From assembly GCF_026745355.1 (NCBI RefSeq), contig NC_079208.1, forward strand, positions 51,414,767 to 51,478,766: a DNA stretch of 64,000 nucleotides. The letters run 5' to 3'. Positions 9,747 through 21,624 of this stretch are shown here, piece by piece; the stretch's first letter is position 1, and each line of letters opens with the position of its first letter. The notes under the pieces are model-generated. The model was not told the DNA's origin. It searched no databases and saw nothing but the letters and a program-made list of their open reading frames with translations. Source of the DNA: Beta vulgaris subsp. vulgaris. Taxonomy: Eukaryota > Streptophyta > Magnoliopsida > Caryophyllales > Amaranthaceae. A program made the position numbers and the translations under genes.

Positions 9747-12700
9747 ATGTCGACTGTCACTAAGTTCGACATCGAGAAATTTGATGGCAAGATAAGCTTT
9801 AGTATCTGGAGGATCCAGATGAAGGCCGTTCTTACCCAGAACGGATTAAAAAAGGCTTTAGAAGGAAAATCTAAAAAGCCGGCAACAATGACTGACGAGC
9901 AATGGGAAGAGATGGATGAAAAAGCAATGTCGGCGATCCAATTATGTCTAGCCAAGGAGGTGTTACGCGAGGTCATCCATGAAGAACCACAGCCGGTTAT
10001 GGTCAAAGTTGGAGTCTCTCTATATGACCAAGAGCCTCGCAAATAAACTCCGTCTCAAAGAAAGGCTATACACAATTCGTATGGCGGAAGGTACTTCCAT
10101 TCAATCTCATCTAAATGAATTTAATTCTATTCTTATTGATCTTGAAAATTTAGAAATCAAGATTGATGATGAGGATAAAGCTGTTTTATTAATTGTGTCC
10201 CTACCTCCCTCTTACAAGCACTTTAAGGAAATTATGTTATATGGTAATAATGATACTTTATGTTTTGAAGATGTTAAATCTAATTTACTCTCAAAAGAAA
10301 AATTTGACCTTGAAGTGCATACTAATGATAAAGCTGAAGGTTTAAATGTAAGAGGGAGATCACAAGAAAGAGGAAGTACCCATAAAAAGAAATTTAGATC
10401 TAAATCAAGGGGACATAAATCAAATATAACCTGTCGTTATTGTAAGAAGTCAGGGCATGAAATTTCTGAGTGTTATAAGTTGAAAAATAAAAAAGAGAAA
10501 GAAGAAAAATCAAAACAACCTCAAAAATCCGCCGAAGCCAGTTTCATTGAAACTGACTCTGAAGGTGACTCGTATTATTGGTAACTTCTGAAAAGAAGGG
10601 TCTTCATGAATGGATTCTTGATTCTGGTTGCACCTATCATATGTGTCCTCATAGGGACTGGTTTACCACTTATGAATCTGTTGATTGTGGTACTGTCTTA
10701 ATGGGAAATGATACTCCCTGCAAGGCTATTGGAATAGGTTCAATCAAAATCAAGACTCATGATGGCGTTGTCAGGACTTTAACTAAAGTTCGTCATATTC
10801 CTGACTTAAAACGCAACTTAATTTCATTGGGCACTCTTGAGTCCCTTGGTTATAAATTCTCAGCTCAAGGTGGAGTTATGAAGGTTACTAAAGGCGCCCT
10901 GATTGTCATGAAAGCCTGTAGATATGGCAGTCTGTATGTCTTGCAGGGACATACAGTGACAGGTTCAGCAGCTGTTTCATCCTCACTCTCTGATTCTGAT
11001 CTCACTCAGTTGTGGCATATGCGCCTTGGCCACATGAGTGAGAAAGGTATGGAAATCCTGAGCAAGCGTGGTCTTCTTACACCTGGTACGGTAAGCTGGA
11101 ATTCTGTGAGCATTGTGTTTATGGGAAACAGAAGAAAGTAAGTTTCTCTACAGCTACTCACAGTACCAAAGCTATTCTTGATTATATTCATTCTGATTTA
11201 TGGGGACCTTCAAGGGTCACATCTTATTCTGGTAAACGTTATATGATGACCATTATTGATGACTTTTCTCGTAAAGTCTGGACTATTTCTTAAGACAGAA
11301 AAAGATGCATTCCTCTTTCAAAAAGTGGAAGGCTCTTGTTGAGAACCAGACTGGCAGAAAAGTCAAGAAGCTCAGGACTGATCGGGCTTGGAGTTCTGTG
11401 ATGGTGAATTTGAAGAATTCTGCGCACAAGCCGGCATTGCTAGACACAAAACATTACCCGGCAAGCCTCAACAGAATGGTGTAGCAGAACGTATGAACAG
11501 AACTCTTCTTGAGAGAGCTCGTTGTATGCTCTCTAATGCTGGATTGTGGCATCGCCGTGATCTATGGACGGAAGCTATCTCCACGGCTGCTTATATTGTC
11601 AACCGATCTCCACACTCTTCTATCGACTTCAAAATTCCAGAAGAAGTATGGTCAGGTACAACTGTTGACTATTCTTCTCTCAAAGTATTTGGTTGTACCG
11701 CTTATGCTCATATCAATGATGGAAATTAGCTCCTAGAGCTGTGAAATGCATTTTCATTGGTTATTCTTCTGAATCTAAAGGTTATAGATTGTGGTGTCTT
11801 GAAACTAAGAAAATTATTCTTAGTAGAGATGTCACTTTCATGAAAATGCTATGTTAAAATCTTCTGGATCGGAGTCTTCTATTTCTTCTCCGAGCACAGG
11901 TGATCAGGAAAGTGCAGGCGAAAAGGTGGAGTTGGAGACAAGTAGCCGGTCTCCCATGGTTGATGTTCACTCTTCCTCGACCCCACAATCCAGCCATGAT
12001 GCACACGATGATGATCGTGCTCCAGGTACCATGACACTTCCAGCCACAACAATCGGATTATAATCTCGCACGAGATCGTCCGAGAAGGCAACAAGTTAGA
12101 TCCACGAGATATCCTGAAGAGGAGTATGTGGTTGCTTATGCATTAACGGTAGGTGAAGAAACTCCAGTCGGGGTCGAGCCATCTACTTATTCTGAAGCCA
12201 TCTCGGATCCAAATTCATCTAATTGGCTCGTGGCTATGAATGAGGAGATTGAAAGTCTCCACAAGAATGGCACTTGGGATCTGGTAGAGCTACCTAAAGG
12301 CCGAAGAGCGCTTACATGTAGATGGATTTACAAGCAAAAGGAAGGAATTCCCGGGGTCGAACCTGCAAGATGGAAGGCACGCCTTGTTGTCAAAGGCTGC
12401 AATCAAAGAGAAGGTATTGACTTTAATGAAATTTTCTCTCCTGTTGTACGTCATACCTCTATTAGAGTCCTTCTTGCATTAGTTGCTATGTTTGACATGG
12501 AGTTAGAGCAACTCGATGTCAAAACTGCTTTTCTTCACGGAGATCTTGAAGAAGAGATATACATGAAGCAACCCGAGGGATTTGTTGTTCCTGGAAAGGA
12601 AAACCTTGTATGTCGCTTGAAGAAATCCTTATATGGCCTCAAACAAGCTCCCAGACAGTGGTACAAGAAATTTGATTCTTTCATGATTGGACATGGCTAC

Positions 12701-13741
12701 ACACGCAGTCAATATGATCACTGTGTTTATTTCCAGCAGTTTGATGGAGTATATGTCTATTTGTTGTTGTACGTGGATGACATGCTGATAGCATCTTGTG
12801 ATAAGTCTCTAATCAACAACTTGAAGTCTCAACTAAGTAAGGAGTTTGAGATGAAGGATCTTGGCGCAGCAAAGAAAATTCTTGGCATGGAGATACGTCG
12901 AGATCGACAAGCCGGAAAATTATACTTATCACAAAAAATTATATCAAGAAAATTCTTGATAAATTCAGCATGAATAACTGTAAGTCTGTCTCTACTCCTC
13001 TTGCTGCTCATTTCAAATTATCATCTACTTCATGTCCACAATCAGAGGAAGAAAAAGAAAAAATGTCTAGCATTCCCTATGCTAGTGCAGTTGGTAGTCT
13101 CATGTATGCCATGGTCTGCACTAGACCTGATCTTGCATATGCCGTTAGCATGGTGAGCCGGTATATGCACAACCCCGGAAAAGATCATTGGAATGCCGTT
13201 AAATGGATATTCCGTTACCTAAAAGGTACCATAGATCTGGGGTTGGTCTTTGATAGGACCCTAACATCTTCAAGTGATGTTGTTGGGTTCGTTGACTCTG
13301 ACTATGGTGGAGATCTTGACCGTCGAAGGTCACTTTCAAGTTATATCTTCACTCTATGTTCTGGTGCAATAAGTTGGAAGGCTTCTTTGCAGTCTAAGGC
13401 TGCTCTCTCTACAACAGAATCAGAATATGTTGCAGCTACTGAAGGTATAAAGGAGGCTACATGGCTGAGAGGCCTTGTTATAGATCTTGGAGTTCCACAA
13501 GGTGTTACCACAGTATTCTCCGATAGCCAAAGTGCTATCTTTCTCACCAAAAAGATGCATATCACTCCAAGACTAAGCACATTTCAGTAAATACCACTAT
13601 GTCAGAGATACAATTGCTGAAGGTGAAATTATTGTCAAAAAGGTTCACACTTCAGATAATCCAGCAGATATGCTTACAAAGTCACTTCCTACCACTAAGT
13701 TCGATCATTGCTTAGACTTAGTGGGCATTCATGCTTGCTAG
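9747..13741 (+). pseudogene. Broken gag-pol polyprotein of Copia 1
   Basis: The coding region is spread over all three frames. Gag runs 9747 to about 10575, with a one-base shift near 10005. It has a CCHC zinc knuckle (C-x2-C-x4-H-x4-C) near 10430-10475. The protease motif DSGCTYH is at about 10620, a pre-integrase domain at about 11010-11070, and integrase at about 11180-11730 with several frameshifts (near 11090, 11285, 11320, 11385). Reverse transcriptase is intact over 12128-12973, including YVDDM. RNase H lies in the frame from 12970, which breaks near 13587; the C-terminus can be followed in another frame to the stop at 13739-13741. At least seven frame breaks mean it cannot make a full polyprotein. 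Confidence 0.9.
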
Positions 13742-13784
13742 GCCCGCTGGGGCTCAGACGACGAGTGACCTACGGAATTTGTTC

Positions 13785-13796
13785 CAAGGTGGAGAT
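13785..13796 (+). other. Polypurine tract of Copia 1
   Basis: AAGGTGGAGA lies directly before the 3' LTR and is the expected primer site for plus-strand synthesis. Confidence 0.65.
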
Positions 13797-14366
13797 TGTT
13801 GATTTGGGTGGCCCAAATTCCTCTTTGGCCCAAATTATATGCACACTTATATCTAAAGCTAAATACCTATATGTCACTAAGCTTCACTTGATCAAGAAGT
13901 TTCTAGTAAAATCATGATAAAAGTGATTAGCATGCTACGTGGTTTGCTTGATGAATTCTAGAGAATTCCACTAACCTCTTGATTCCTAAGCTAATAACCG
14001 ACATTGAACACTATAAATAGAGGTGTTGTAGTTCATTTTGCCATCCCATAAAAACTACAAAAAGCCATCACAAAAGCCATCCACACAATATCCTACTCCA
14101 CTATTCACTCTAATTTTCTCCTTTGTGAGTTTGTAATTAACAATTGTGGGAGTTGTAATTTTATCTTTACCCTATTAATTTGGGGTACTTGTACTCTCAT
14201 AATTTTATATAGTGGATTTGGGTACTCGTCGTCCGTGGGTTTTTTACCTCTATTTGAGGATTTTTCCCACGTTAAATATTGTGTGTCCCTTATTGCTTTT
14301 CTTGCATTATTTTTCTTATTAATTTCTCGATCTTATTACGTTTCCGCTACGCTCTTATACCTAACA
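13797..14366 (+). repeat. 3' LTR of Copia 1, next to the PME promoter
   Basis: 570 bp, same ends as the 5' LTR. Its own TATA box CTATAAATAG (14011-14020) points toward the PME gene, whose ATG is 485 bp downstream, so LTR-initiated transcripts could read into the gene. Confidence 0.93.
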
Positions 14367-14382
14367 CAAACACACAACTTTG

Positions 14383-14391
14383 CTATATATA
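14383..14391 (+). promoter_or_regulatory. TATA box of the PME gene
   Basis: CTATATATA lies 114 bp upstream of the ATG and 11 bp after the Copia TSD, followed by a CT-rich leader (CCTCCTC). Upstream elements have been pushed 5.2 kb away by the insertion. Confidence 0.55.
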
Positions 14392-14504
14392 CCTCCTCAT
14401 TGATATCTTCTCCTCATCAATGCAACCACTAGCTAGCTTAATATACTTCCTTCACAAAACATTCCTTGTCATTTCAATTATAATTATACCATTACTCAAT
14501 AATC

Positions 14505-17500
14505 ATGAAACAATTATCTAGAAAACACAAGAAATTACTACTATTAGGCCTTCTTTTCTCCCTTCTATTCATTGCTACCACAATTTGTGTTAGCATTGGA
14601 ATAAGATCATCTCATCAAGGAGACAATAATCACAACCCTAGACTATCCCATGAAACACATACCATTCTCAAAGCCTCATGCAGCAACACTCAATACCCAG
14701 ACCTTTGCTACTCAGCCATTGCCTCCGCCCCATCCTCCACCACCACAAAAATCTCCACCCAAAAGGACGTTATTGCCGCGTCCTTGAACCTCACTACTCT
14801 GGCCGTGGAGCATAACTTCTTCACCGTCGAGAAACTCATCGAAACTCGAAAAAACCTAACAGTTCGTGAGAGGAATGCCCTCCACGACTGCCTTGAGTCC
14901 ATCGATGAAACCCTAGATGAGCTCAGGAGGACCTTACAGGACCTCCTGAGCTACACGCATACTAACAATAACAATAACAATAACAATAACAACAACAATA
15001 ATAATAATAAACGCGGTAAGTCCTTAAAGGACTACGCGGATGATATGAAGACACTTGTATCAGCTGCCATGACCGATCAAGAGACTTGCCTAGATGGATT
15101 TTCCCATAATCGAGCCGATAGGCACGTGAGGGAAACGCTCCAAAGCGGGCAAGTCCATGTAGAACACATGTGTAGCAATGCCTTAGCCATGATTAAGAAC
15201 ATGACTGACATTGATATGGCTGCTGAAGCAGCCACTAAGAAGAGGCAGCTTTACACTGATGATGATGATGATGGTGGTGGTGATCATTTTTATAAGTTTG
15301 GTTGGCCAAGGTGGATGTCAAGTGGGGACAAAAGGATGCTCCAGGAGGGTCCTGAGAAGGCGGATGTCGTGGTGGCTGCTGATGGAAGTGGGGACTTCCG
15401 GTCGATCGCCGAGGCGGTGAAAGCAGCGCCGGATAAGAGCAAGAAGAGGTACGTGATCAGGATTAAAGCAGGGGTGTATCAAGAAAATGTGGAGGTTGGT
15501 AAGAAAAAGATGAATCTTATGTTCATTGGAGAAGGGAGGACGAAGACGATTATTACTGGGAAGAAGAATGTGGTTGATGGTAGCACCACATTTGATTCTG
15601 CTACTGTGGGTAAGCATAAAAGACTATACTCCCTCCGTCCTAATTAAATTGATAATTACACTCAATTTTTTGCTGACCATTATTCACATTCATCACTGCT
15701 TTCACCATCATTTATATTTTATACGTCAGGAAAAATACAGTTATATGAAATTTTGCTTGACTTATTTCAACATGTGTTTTCATAATAATAATTTTTTTAT
15801 ATAGTTTTTACAAATATTATATAATTAGAGATATAAATTATCAAAGTTGTACATTGTCAAACATGAAAATACAAAGTATATGTAACCATTAAATAAGAAT
15901 AGAAGGAGTACAAAATAGCGAACACTCTTACATGACCTAGCCTTTTAATTTATTCAAAATTACATGCATTTCCTATTATGCAAAGAATTAAATATAAAAC
16001 ATCATCACTAACATAGCAAACACTCTTACATGACCTAGCCTTTTAATGGTACCACTTTAAATTATGTAACTCAATGGGACGTAATATGAAATATACAAAA
16101 TGATACTAAATATGCATGTGTGCTAATGAGATCTTCATGTAGTTATTACTTCATAAGAGGTTTTAGTACCAATATATCTCTGATGAGACGTCTAACCCCT
16201 AAAGTGATGCATGGACAAAGAAGAATTGTGTTTATTAGATAAAATTTCGCTAATAACTTCAGTCGATCGAATAAAGTCTACTAACCAGCCTTTTAGATGA
16301 TATCCTTGAGCCAAATTACAATCAAAAATTTGTTGACTTAATTACTTATACGAATATATGATCGTAATGTACGGTTATTTTCATGTTTCCCTAATTTAGG
16401 AAAAATCTTATGATATTATCCATAGTCCCGTTCATTAATCAATTGACACATTGTGACAATAAAAATAAAAACTTCATACGAGTTATTGTTGAAACTCATG
16501 CATGTTGTGCACATGTGAGTTGTCACACGTTGGAAAAAGAGGAGAGAAATTACCAGAATATAAGCTCGAGAAGCTACTCCTACTATTACCAATTGGTTTT
16601 AGTATGAAACCTCTTTTGAACTTGTATGTTTCAATGTTTTTTTTTAACGTAAACTTTAGTTGGTTAATAATTTTCACAATACGAATGTAGATAGAATAAG
16701 TTGGATTAATTTTTTTTTGGAAACTTCAATTACTTGAATTGATTAATTATCATGTGCTATTACTATTTAATGCCTTAACACAAATTATAATTTACTTGAG
16801 CTATTTCACTCGAATAAGATACAAGAGTATGCTAATTAATTCAGAATTTTCGCATCTTCCCTTTAATTTCTTTTGTTCTCTTCTGTTTTGAAGTAGAAAA
16901 AAGCAAATGATTAAAAACAAATTATTCGTGTACTAACTTTGCCCTGTGGGTATGGTTGAAAGTTGAAATTAAAGTGTGAATTATTTCAACCTAACAAAAC
17001 AAGATAAGAAAAGAAGGAAAGCTACTTGGCATAAGTTGGCTCTAAAATGAAGGATCTTGCTCTTTTGAAACTATATCAATATTGCATGGTGTAGGACTCA
17101 TGCTTTAGTTGACCTTACTTAAGAATAAAGTATTAATTACCATTATTTCTTCCAAAAAAATATACTTGATTGTGAGAGCATTAAAGTGCATTAATCAACT
17201 TTGATATCATAGTATGGAGCCCTTTTAATATGCTTGAAGTTTCATATATTATAATATATCAACTACTCCCTCCGTCCCATAATATAGTGCTTGATTCCAT
17301 TTTTTCACGGGAATTAAGATAAATAGAATCTAAGAGGAAAGTAAAAACTTTTTATTATTAAAATAAATATTGTGTGGAAAAAGGTGATCTTAGGAGAGAG
17401 AATGAAGAATAATTGGTGAAAGAGCATTAAATGCAACCCTTGGGTTGAATAAACAAAGCAAAAAAACTATTTTCAAGAAGCAAACAAATAATGATGACAC

Positions 17501-20500
17501 GATTTTTCTAGACAAATCACAAAAAATTATGGAATTAAATATAGAACCAAGCACTATATTTTGGGACACCCAAAATGGAAATGAAGCACTATATTATGGG
17601 ACGGAGGGAGTAGTTTTTAGGTCTGAAGTACATTTTCGAATAATTATAATTTTCATTTATAAATATTTTATTTTAAAATGATGATACCAAATATGACTTG
17701 GTATAGGGGTTAAGACTTTAATGTATAAGTTTAAATTAAAGTTACGGGATTAAAATTATACAACGCATTTTCTATTTTTTTATTGTATTTGGATTACAGA
17801 AAGTGAACACTCTAAGGAATAGCGTCACGTGACATTGCTCCTTGTTTAGGACCGCCATTTTATAATATATTAGTATAGAAATGCAATTGTTGTTTTCCCT
17901 ACCTATATAGCACATACGCACAATCACTTACAAAATTAATCAATTATATGATGAGTATATTTTAATTAATTCACCTCTCAAAATTCCCCCTATTTTATGA
18001 TTCTAAAAGAATTGCATTATCATATGACGATACAAGATTATTTTTTTGTTTACAAGAACAACATATAGGAACGTTACTCGATCTCTCACACTTTTATTAT
18101 TCAAAACAGGAGAAAATTTTCCTTTAAGGTTTATGAAATGTATTAAATAAATTGGTTAATATCATATTTCCAATGTCCCCAAACATTAAGTGTGTATAAG
18201 TCTGAGAAGGAAAGAAAAAGTTTTCGTGTTTTCTTTGCATGTTGAGTAGGTTTCTTGATCAGCCAACAATTTGTAAAATGAGATCTTGTTTCGGGTGAGT
18301 TCTTGGCTTGCAACAAAAATAATACAAAAAGGATAAACCCAAAAGATAGTCATTAAATTGTTATATACCTATGTCTCGTATTCTTTTAAACTCCCTCCAT
18401 CTCATTTTTGATCTATCTCCACTTTTTTTTAAAAATCCTCATAATACGTATACACAACAATATCTCCACTTTTTTTTGCATGTTCAGGCATTTGCTTCGA
18501 CCTCTCTATGCATATCATCATAACTTTATAAGTAGTATGTTAAATATACTTTCGTGATATGATATATATCTCTATTATATATATAAAGGAAAGGGGAGGA
18601 AGATGGTGTCCCCTTTAAAAATACTAAATTACTCTTAATGATCTAATGGAATAAAAAAAACTACAAAAGAAAACAATTTAAGAAGTCTTTCTCATCTCAA
18701 CTTTCCATTCTACATGGATACAAGACACTATTTTAAAATTAACTCACGCATCGCATACATATAAATCTAGTATATATATAGAAAGTGTTGTACAACGAAT
18801 CGAGGACTTGTAAATACCCTAACTCATCCGTGTTTGGATCCTCTAGAGTTGTAAAATAACTCTACAAGGTAGAGTTTGAGCAATATCAACCATTGAATAA
18901 AAAATCAATGGCTTAGATATTCTCTTTCCAAAATTCCCCTTATTTTATCTCATCAAAATCTACCCCTAAATCTTTTCATTCCACCAATATGAGGCCTTGA
19001 TTTTAAAATGTATGGCTCAGATACAACTCTACCTTGTAGAGTTTCACGAAAACTCTAGAGGATCCAGACTCGAGTCCGTATCATAATGAGTCGGATCTTA
19101 CACCATAAGCTCTTTACCATAATCCACAAATTAAGATGACGCTGTCTGTCAATTATATATCACGAGTATTCAAAGGACTCCGAAATACATGCATCATAAG
19201 TGTCGGTGGATTATTCCATCCATATATAACATTTGGATAAGACGTCAATTACGGGTTGTCTATGCCCCCCGAAAGGCATATAGATAGCTTATGTGATTAA
19301 AGTGATCTTTTCATCTTTATAGATTTTCATGTCTTGGACCTTTATTTTTTAAGTTGTCAATGCTAGTGACTAGTGTGGTGCTCATGTAAGATGCGACAAT
19401 CATTACCGTAAAGAACGCTTGCTAACTTTAGTTTGAGTCATGGTCACAAATTCACAATAGATGGAAAAGGAACAAAAACACTAGTTACTAGTTACTACCT
19501 TGAAAACCAATTTCATTACTTGATGGGTAAGCTCACCATATATTATTTTCTTTGTATATGTTTTATTTTTGTGAAACGTATGAGATTTTTGAATATGAGG
19601 CCTGATGAACATACTTATACTCAATTCTTGCCACCTTATTCTTCGAAAATAAGATCCAGTAGCTTATGTATGAGCTAATAAGTTAAGTTGAGGGTCAATA
19701 AATTCTAATCAAATTAGTTCAAATCTAATATTTAAGTTCAAATAAGTAAAAATCAAGTGAAAACAATACACCTTAGTAAAATTGACAACATCTTTTAGCA
19801 CAATAACTAAGCTATGTTACTCGGACACGGATTGAGTGTCTACTCGGATGTCGGTGTCTAAGTGTCCGACTCGGCTATTTTGTAGAAAAAATTCAAGTTT
19901 TTAGTTTAAAATGAAGTATTCAAGTAAAGTGTCGTGTCCGTATGACACGACATGACACCCCATTTTTGAGGTAAATAAAAGTGTAAAAGTAACACTGTAG
20001 CTAAGTAAAGAACGTTTGCATCTTATTATTGAATTGTGTAATAATTGCCTCATAACTCTAGCAACTTACATTGAACAATGCAGCAATCACGGGAGACAAT
20101 TTTTTAGCCAGAGACTTGACCTTCGAAAACACCGCTGGACCATCAAAACACCAAGCTGTAGCACTTCGTGTAGGTGCGGACCTCGCAGCATTCTACCAGT
20201 GCGATATCTTAGCTTACCAAGACACACTTTACGTCCACAAAAATCGACAATTCTTCGTCAAGTGCCTAATTGCAGGTACCGTCGATTTCATATTTGGTAA
20301 CGCAGCAGTCGTGTTCCAAGATTGCGACATTCATGCACGTAAGCCTAACTCAAACCAAAAGAACATGATCACAGCACAATCTAGAACAGACATTAACCAA
20401 AACACCGGAATAGTGATCCAAAAATGTCGAATTGATGGTACTTCGGACTTACAAGCAACGAAGAATAGTTTTTCGACGTATTTAGGTAGACCATGGAAAG

Positions 20501-20775
20501 ATTACTCTAGGACAGTAATTATGCAATCGTTCATAAGTGATGTGGTTCATGAAAAAGGGTGGCATGAATGGGAAGGTGAGTATGCATTAAAAACTTTGCA
20601 TTATATGGAGTATAAAAATAGTGGTCCAGGTGCTGATACTTCAAAGCGTGTACAATGGAGGGGAGTGCAAGAAATTAGTGAAGTTGATAAGGCTCAAGAG
20701 TTTACTCCTGGGAATTTTATTGCAGGAGGTAGTTGGTTAGCCTCTACTACTTTCCCTTACTCTCTTGGTCTTTGA
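14505..20775 (+). CDS. PME: Pectin methylesterase with PMEI domain (group 2 proPME)
   Basis: Exons 14505-15609 and 20084-20775 (donor GTAAGC, acceptor TGCAG, split codon for Ala369) give 598 residues. The enzyme removes methyl esters from homogalacturonan in the cell wall, releasing methanol. Residues 11-33 form a hydrophobic signal anchor. A PMEI-type inhibitor domain spans about 50-215 and has four conserved Cys regions. The catalytic domain from about 286 shows GVYQE, QAVALR (Gln392), QDTLY (Gln414, Asp415), DFIFG (Asp436) and LGRPW (Arg504, Trp506), so all key active-site residues are present. The usual RRLL-like processing site appears as KRML at 276-279. Oddities are a 15-Asn tract inside the inhibitor domain, an Asp/Gly run before the processing site, a 4.5 kb intron full of transposons, and a Copia LTR against the promoter. 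Exact family member not determined. Confidence 0.93.
14964..15008 (+). repeat. AAC/AAT microsatellite coding for poly-Asn in PME
   Basis: Fifteen consecutive Asn codons, mixed AAC and AAT, within the inhibitor domain, between its second and third conserved Cys regions. Probably length-variable between individuals. A GAT/GGT run coding for Asp and Gly follows at about 15258-15285. Confidence 0.8.
15629..15908. mobile_element. Stowaway-like MITE in PME intron 1
   Basis: Left end CTCCCTCCGTCC, right end (read in reverse) CTCCTTCTATTC, with TA at both flanks (15627-15628 and 15909-15910). It begins 19 bp after the exon 1 splice donor. The right end is eroded. Confidence 0.6.
17266..17610. mobile_element. 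Stowaway MITE in PME intron 1
   Basis: Perfect inverted ends CTCCCTCCGTCCCATAATAT with TA TSDs at 17264-17265 and 17611-17612, diagnostic of Tc1/mariner-type Stowaway elements. An additional internal copy of the AAGCACTATATT motif lies near 17549-17560. Confidence 0.85.
18569..18770 (+). mobile_element. Short Helitron-like copy in PME intron 1
   Basis: Starts TCTCTATTATATA and ends ATAAATCTAG followed by T. The 3' side carries CACGCATCGCATACAT, a degraded version of the plant Helitron terminal hairpin. Closely related to 8621-8818 over its whole length. Confidence 0.55.
19813..19975. repeat. Partial copy of a GTTACTCGGAC repeat family
   Basis: CTATGTTACTCGGACACGG and GTGTCTAAGTGTCCGACTCG match, in opposite orientation, the MITE in the remorin intron at 49559-49737. 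The far end is eroded. Located 110-270 bp before PME exon 2. Confidence 0.5.
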
Positions 20776-20856
20776 GTACATTAATTTTATTATTTGATCT
20801 ATATATAGCATATATTATGTATTTGAAATGTCTTGTTTGTATCATTTGTGGGTTAA

Positions 20857-20862
20857 AATAAA
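20857..20862 (+). terminator. Putative poly(A) signal of PME
   Basis: AATAAA, 82 bp after the PME stop codon, in a T-rich 3' region. A better cleavage signal cannot be excluded. Confidence 0.4.
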
Positions 20863-21032
20863 AGGCAAAAGGGGTGGAGTATGTATGCTTTTCATTTGTA
20901 AACTTGTCATAGTTGATTCATTTGATGTAATGTATGTTGCTTAATTGTTCATCAAAGACTAGCAAGTCTAATGTCTATGTGATTGGCAACTCTTAGTTGA
21001 AGTTGATTTAAGCTTGCTAACTTTCCGTGTTA

Positions 21033-21150
21033 ATCCCAAATTTTTATCCTTAAAAAGTGGGATTTTTTTTGTTACTCCCAAATTTTTATCCTGGATATAT
21101 GATATTCTGTTAATTCCAAATTTTTATTCTTAAAAAGTGGGATTTTTTTC
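21033..21150 (+). repeat. Direct duplication downstream of PME
   Basis: A segment containing CCAAATTTTTATCCTTAAAA and GTGGGATTTTTTT occurs at about 21035-21072 and again at about 21115-21150, with a partial third copy between them (near 21075-21092). Confidence 0.6.
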
Positions 21151-21364
21151 CTTTTAAAAAAAAAAAAAAAAGTAGAACGCTAATTACATAAACTGAACGC
21201 TATAAAATATAACGTTTGGGAAAAGTTATTCAAAAGCTATTTGAAACTCCAACAGCTACTCCAACCTTTACTATGCAAAACAATTAATTAGTGTTTTGAC
21301 TTAGTCAAAACACTAAAACCTTTTACAAAAGTTGTTGCCGAATTGGCCCTTCATCTTTAGTAAG

Positions 21365-21600
21365 GTAGCTGTAGTGTTCCAAAATTGCAACATCCAACCT
21401 ACTAACTTAGGCAACCAATGGCTAAACAATTCAACAAGAAAACGGCCCAAAGTAAGAAGGACATGAACCAAAACACTGGGGTAGTGCTCCAAAAGTGCAT
21501 AGTTTTTGACATGACCTCGCCTGATTTCATCACCACTTTTATCATGCAGTCTATCATTGGGCCTGTATTACATTTACATCCACTGGGCTGGATAGGATAC
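21365..21600 (+). pseudogene. Relic of a second pectin methylesterase gene
   Basis: Two frames carry pieces like the C-terminal half of the PME just upstream. At 21365-21394 it reads VAVVFQNCNI (compare AAVVFQDCDI). From about 21440 it reads TAQSKKDMNQNTGVVLQKC (compare TAQSRTDINQNTGIVIQKC), followed by an IMQS..HPLGW stretch like the family's IMQSFI..H..GW. The LGRPW region is deleted and frames shift between pieces, so no product is expected. Probably a decayed tandem duplicate, about 600 bp past the active gene. Confidence 0.75.
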
Positions 21601-21624
21601 GGCAACGGGGTTGATCCCCCCTGA

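Larger units (their letters stand above)
9147..14366 (+). mobile_element. Ty1-copia retrotransposon 1, complete but frameshifted
   Basis: Two LTRs (9147-9720 and 13797-14366) bound the element, with a perfect 5-bp TSD, CAAAC (9142-9146 and 14367-14371). A primer-binding site, a broken gag-pol frame and a polypurine tract lie between them in normal order. Domain order is gag, zinc knuckle, protease, integrase, reverse transcriptase, RNase H; integrase before reverse transcriptase defines Copia. The LTRs differ by a handful of substitutions and small indels, so the insertion is fairly recent. It lies in the same orientation as the PME gene and ends 16 bp upstream of that gene's TATA box. Confidence 0.95.

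Noticed and set aside
18386..18480. Another Stowaway (CTCCCTCCATCTC)
   Set aside because: Only one end seen; no matching right end or TA duplication found.
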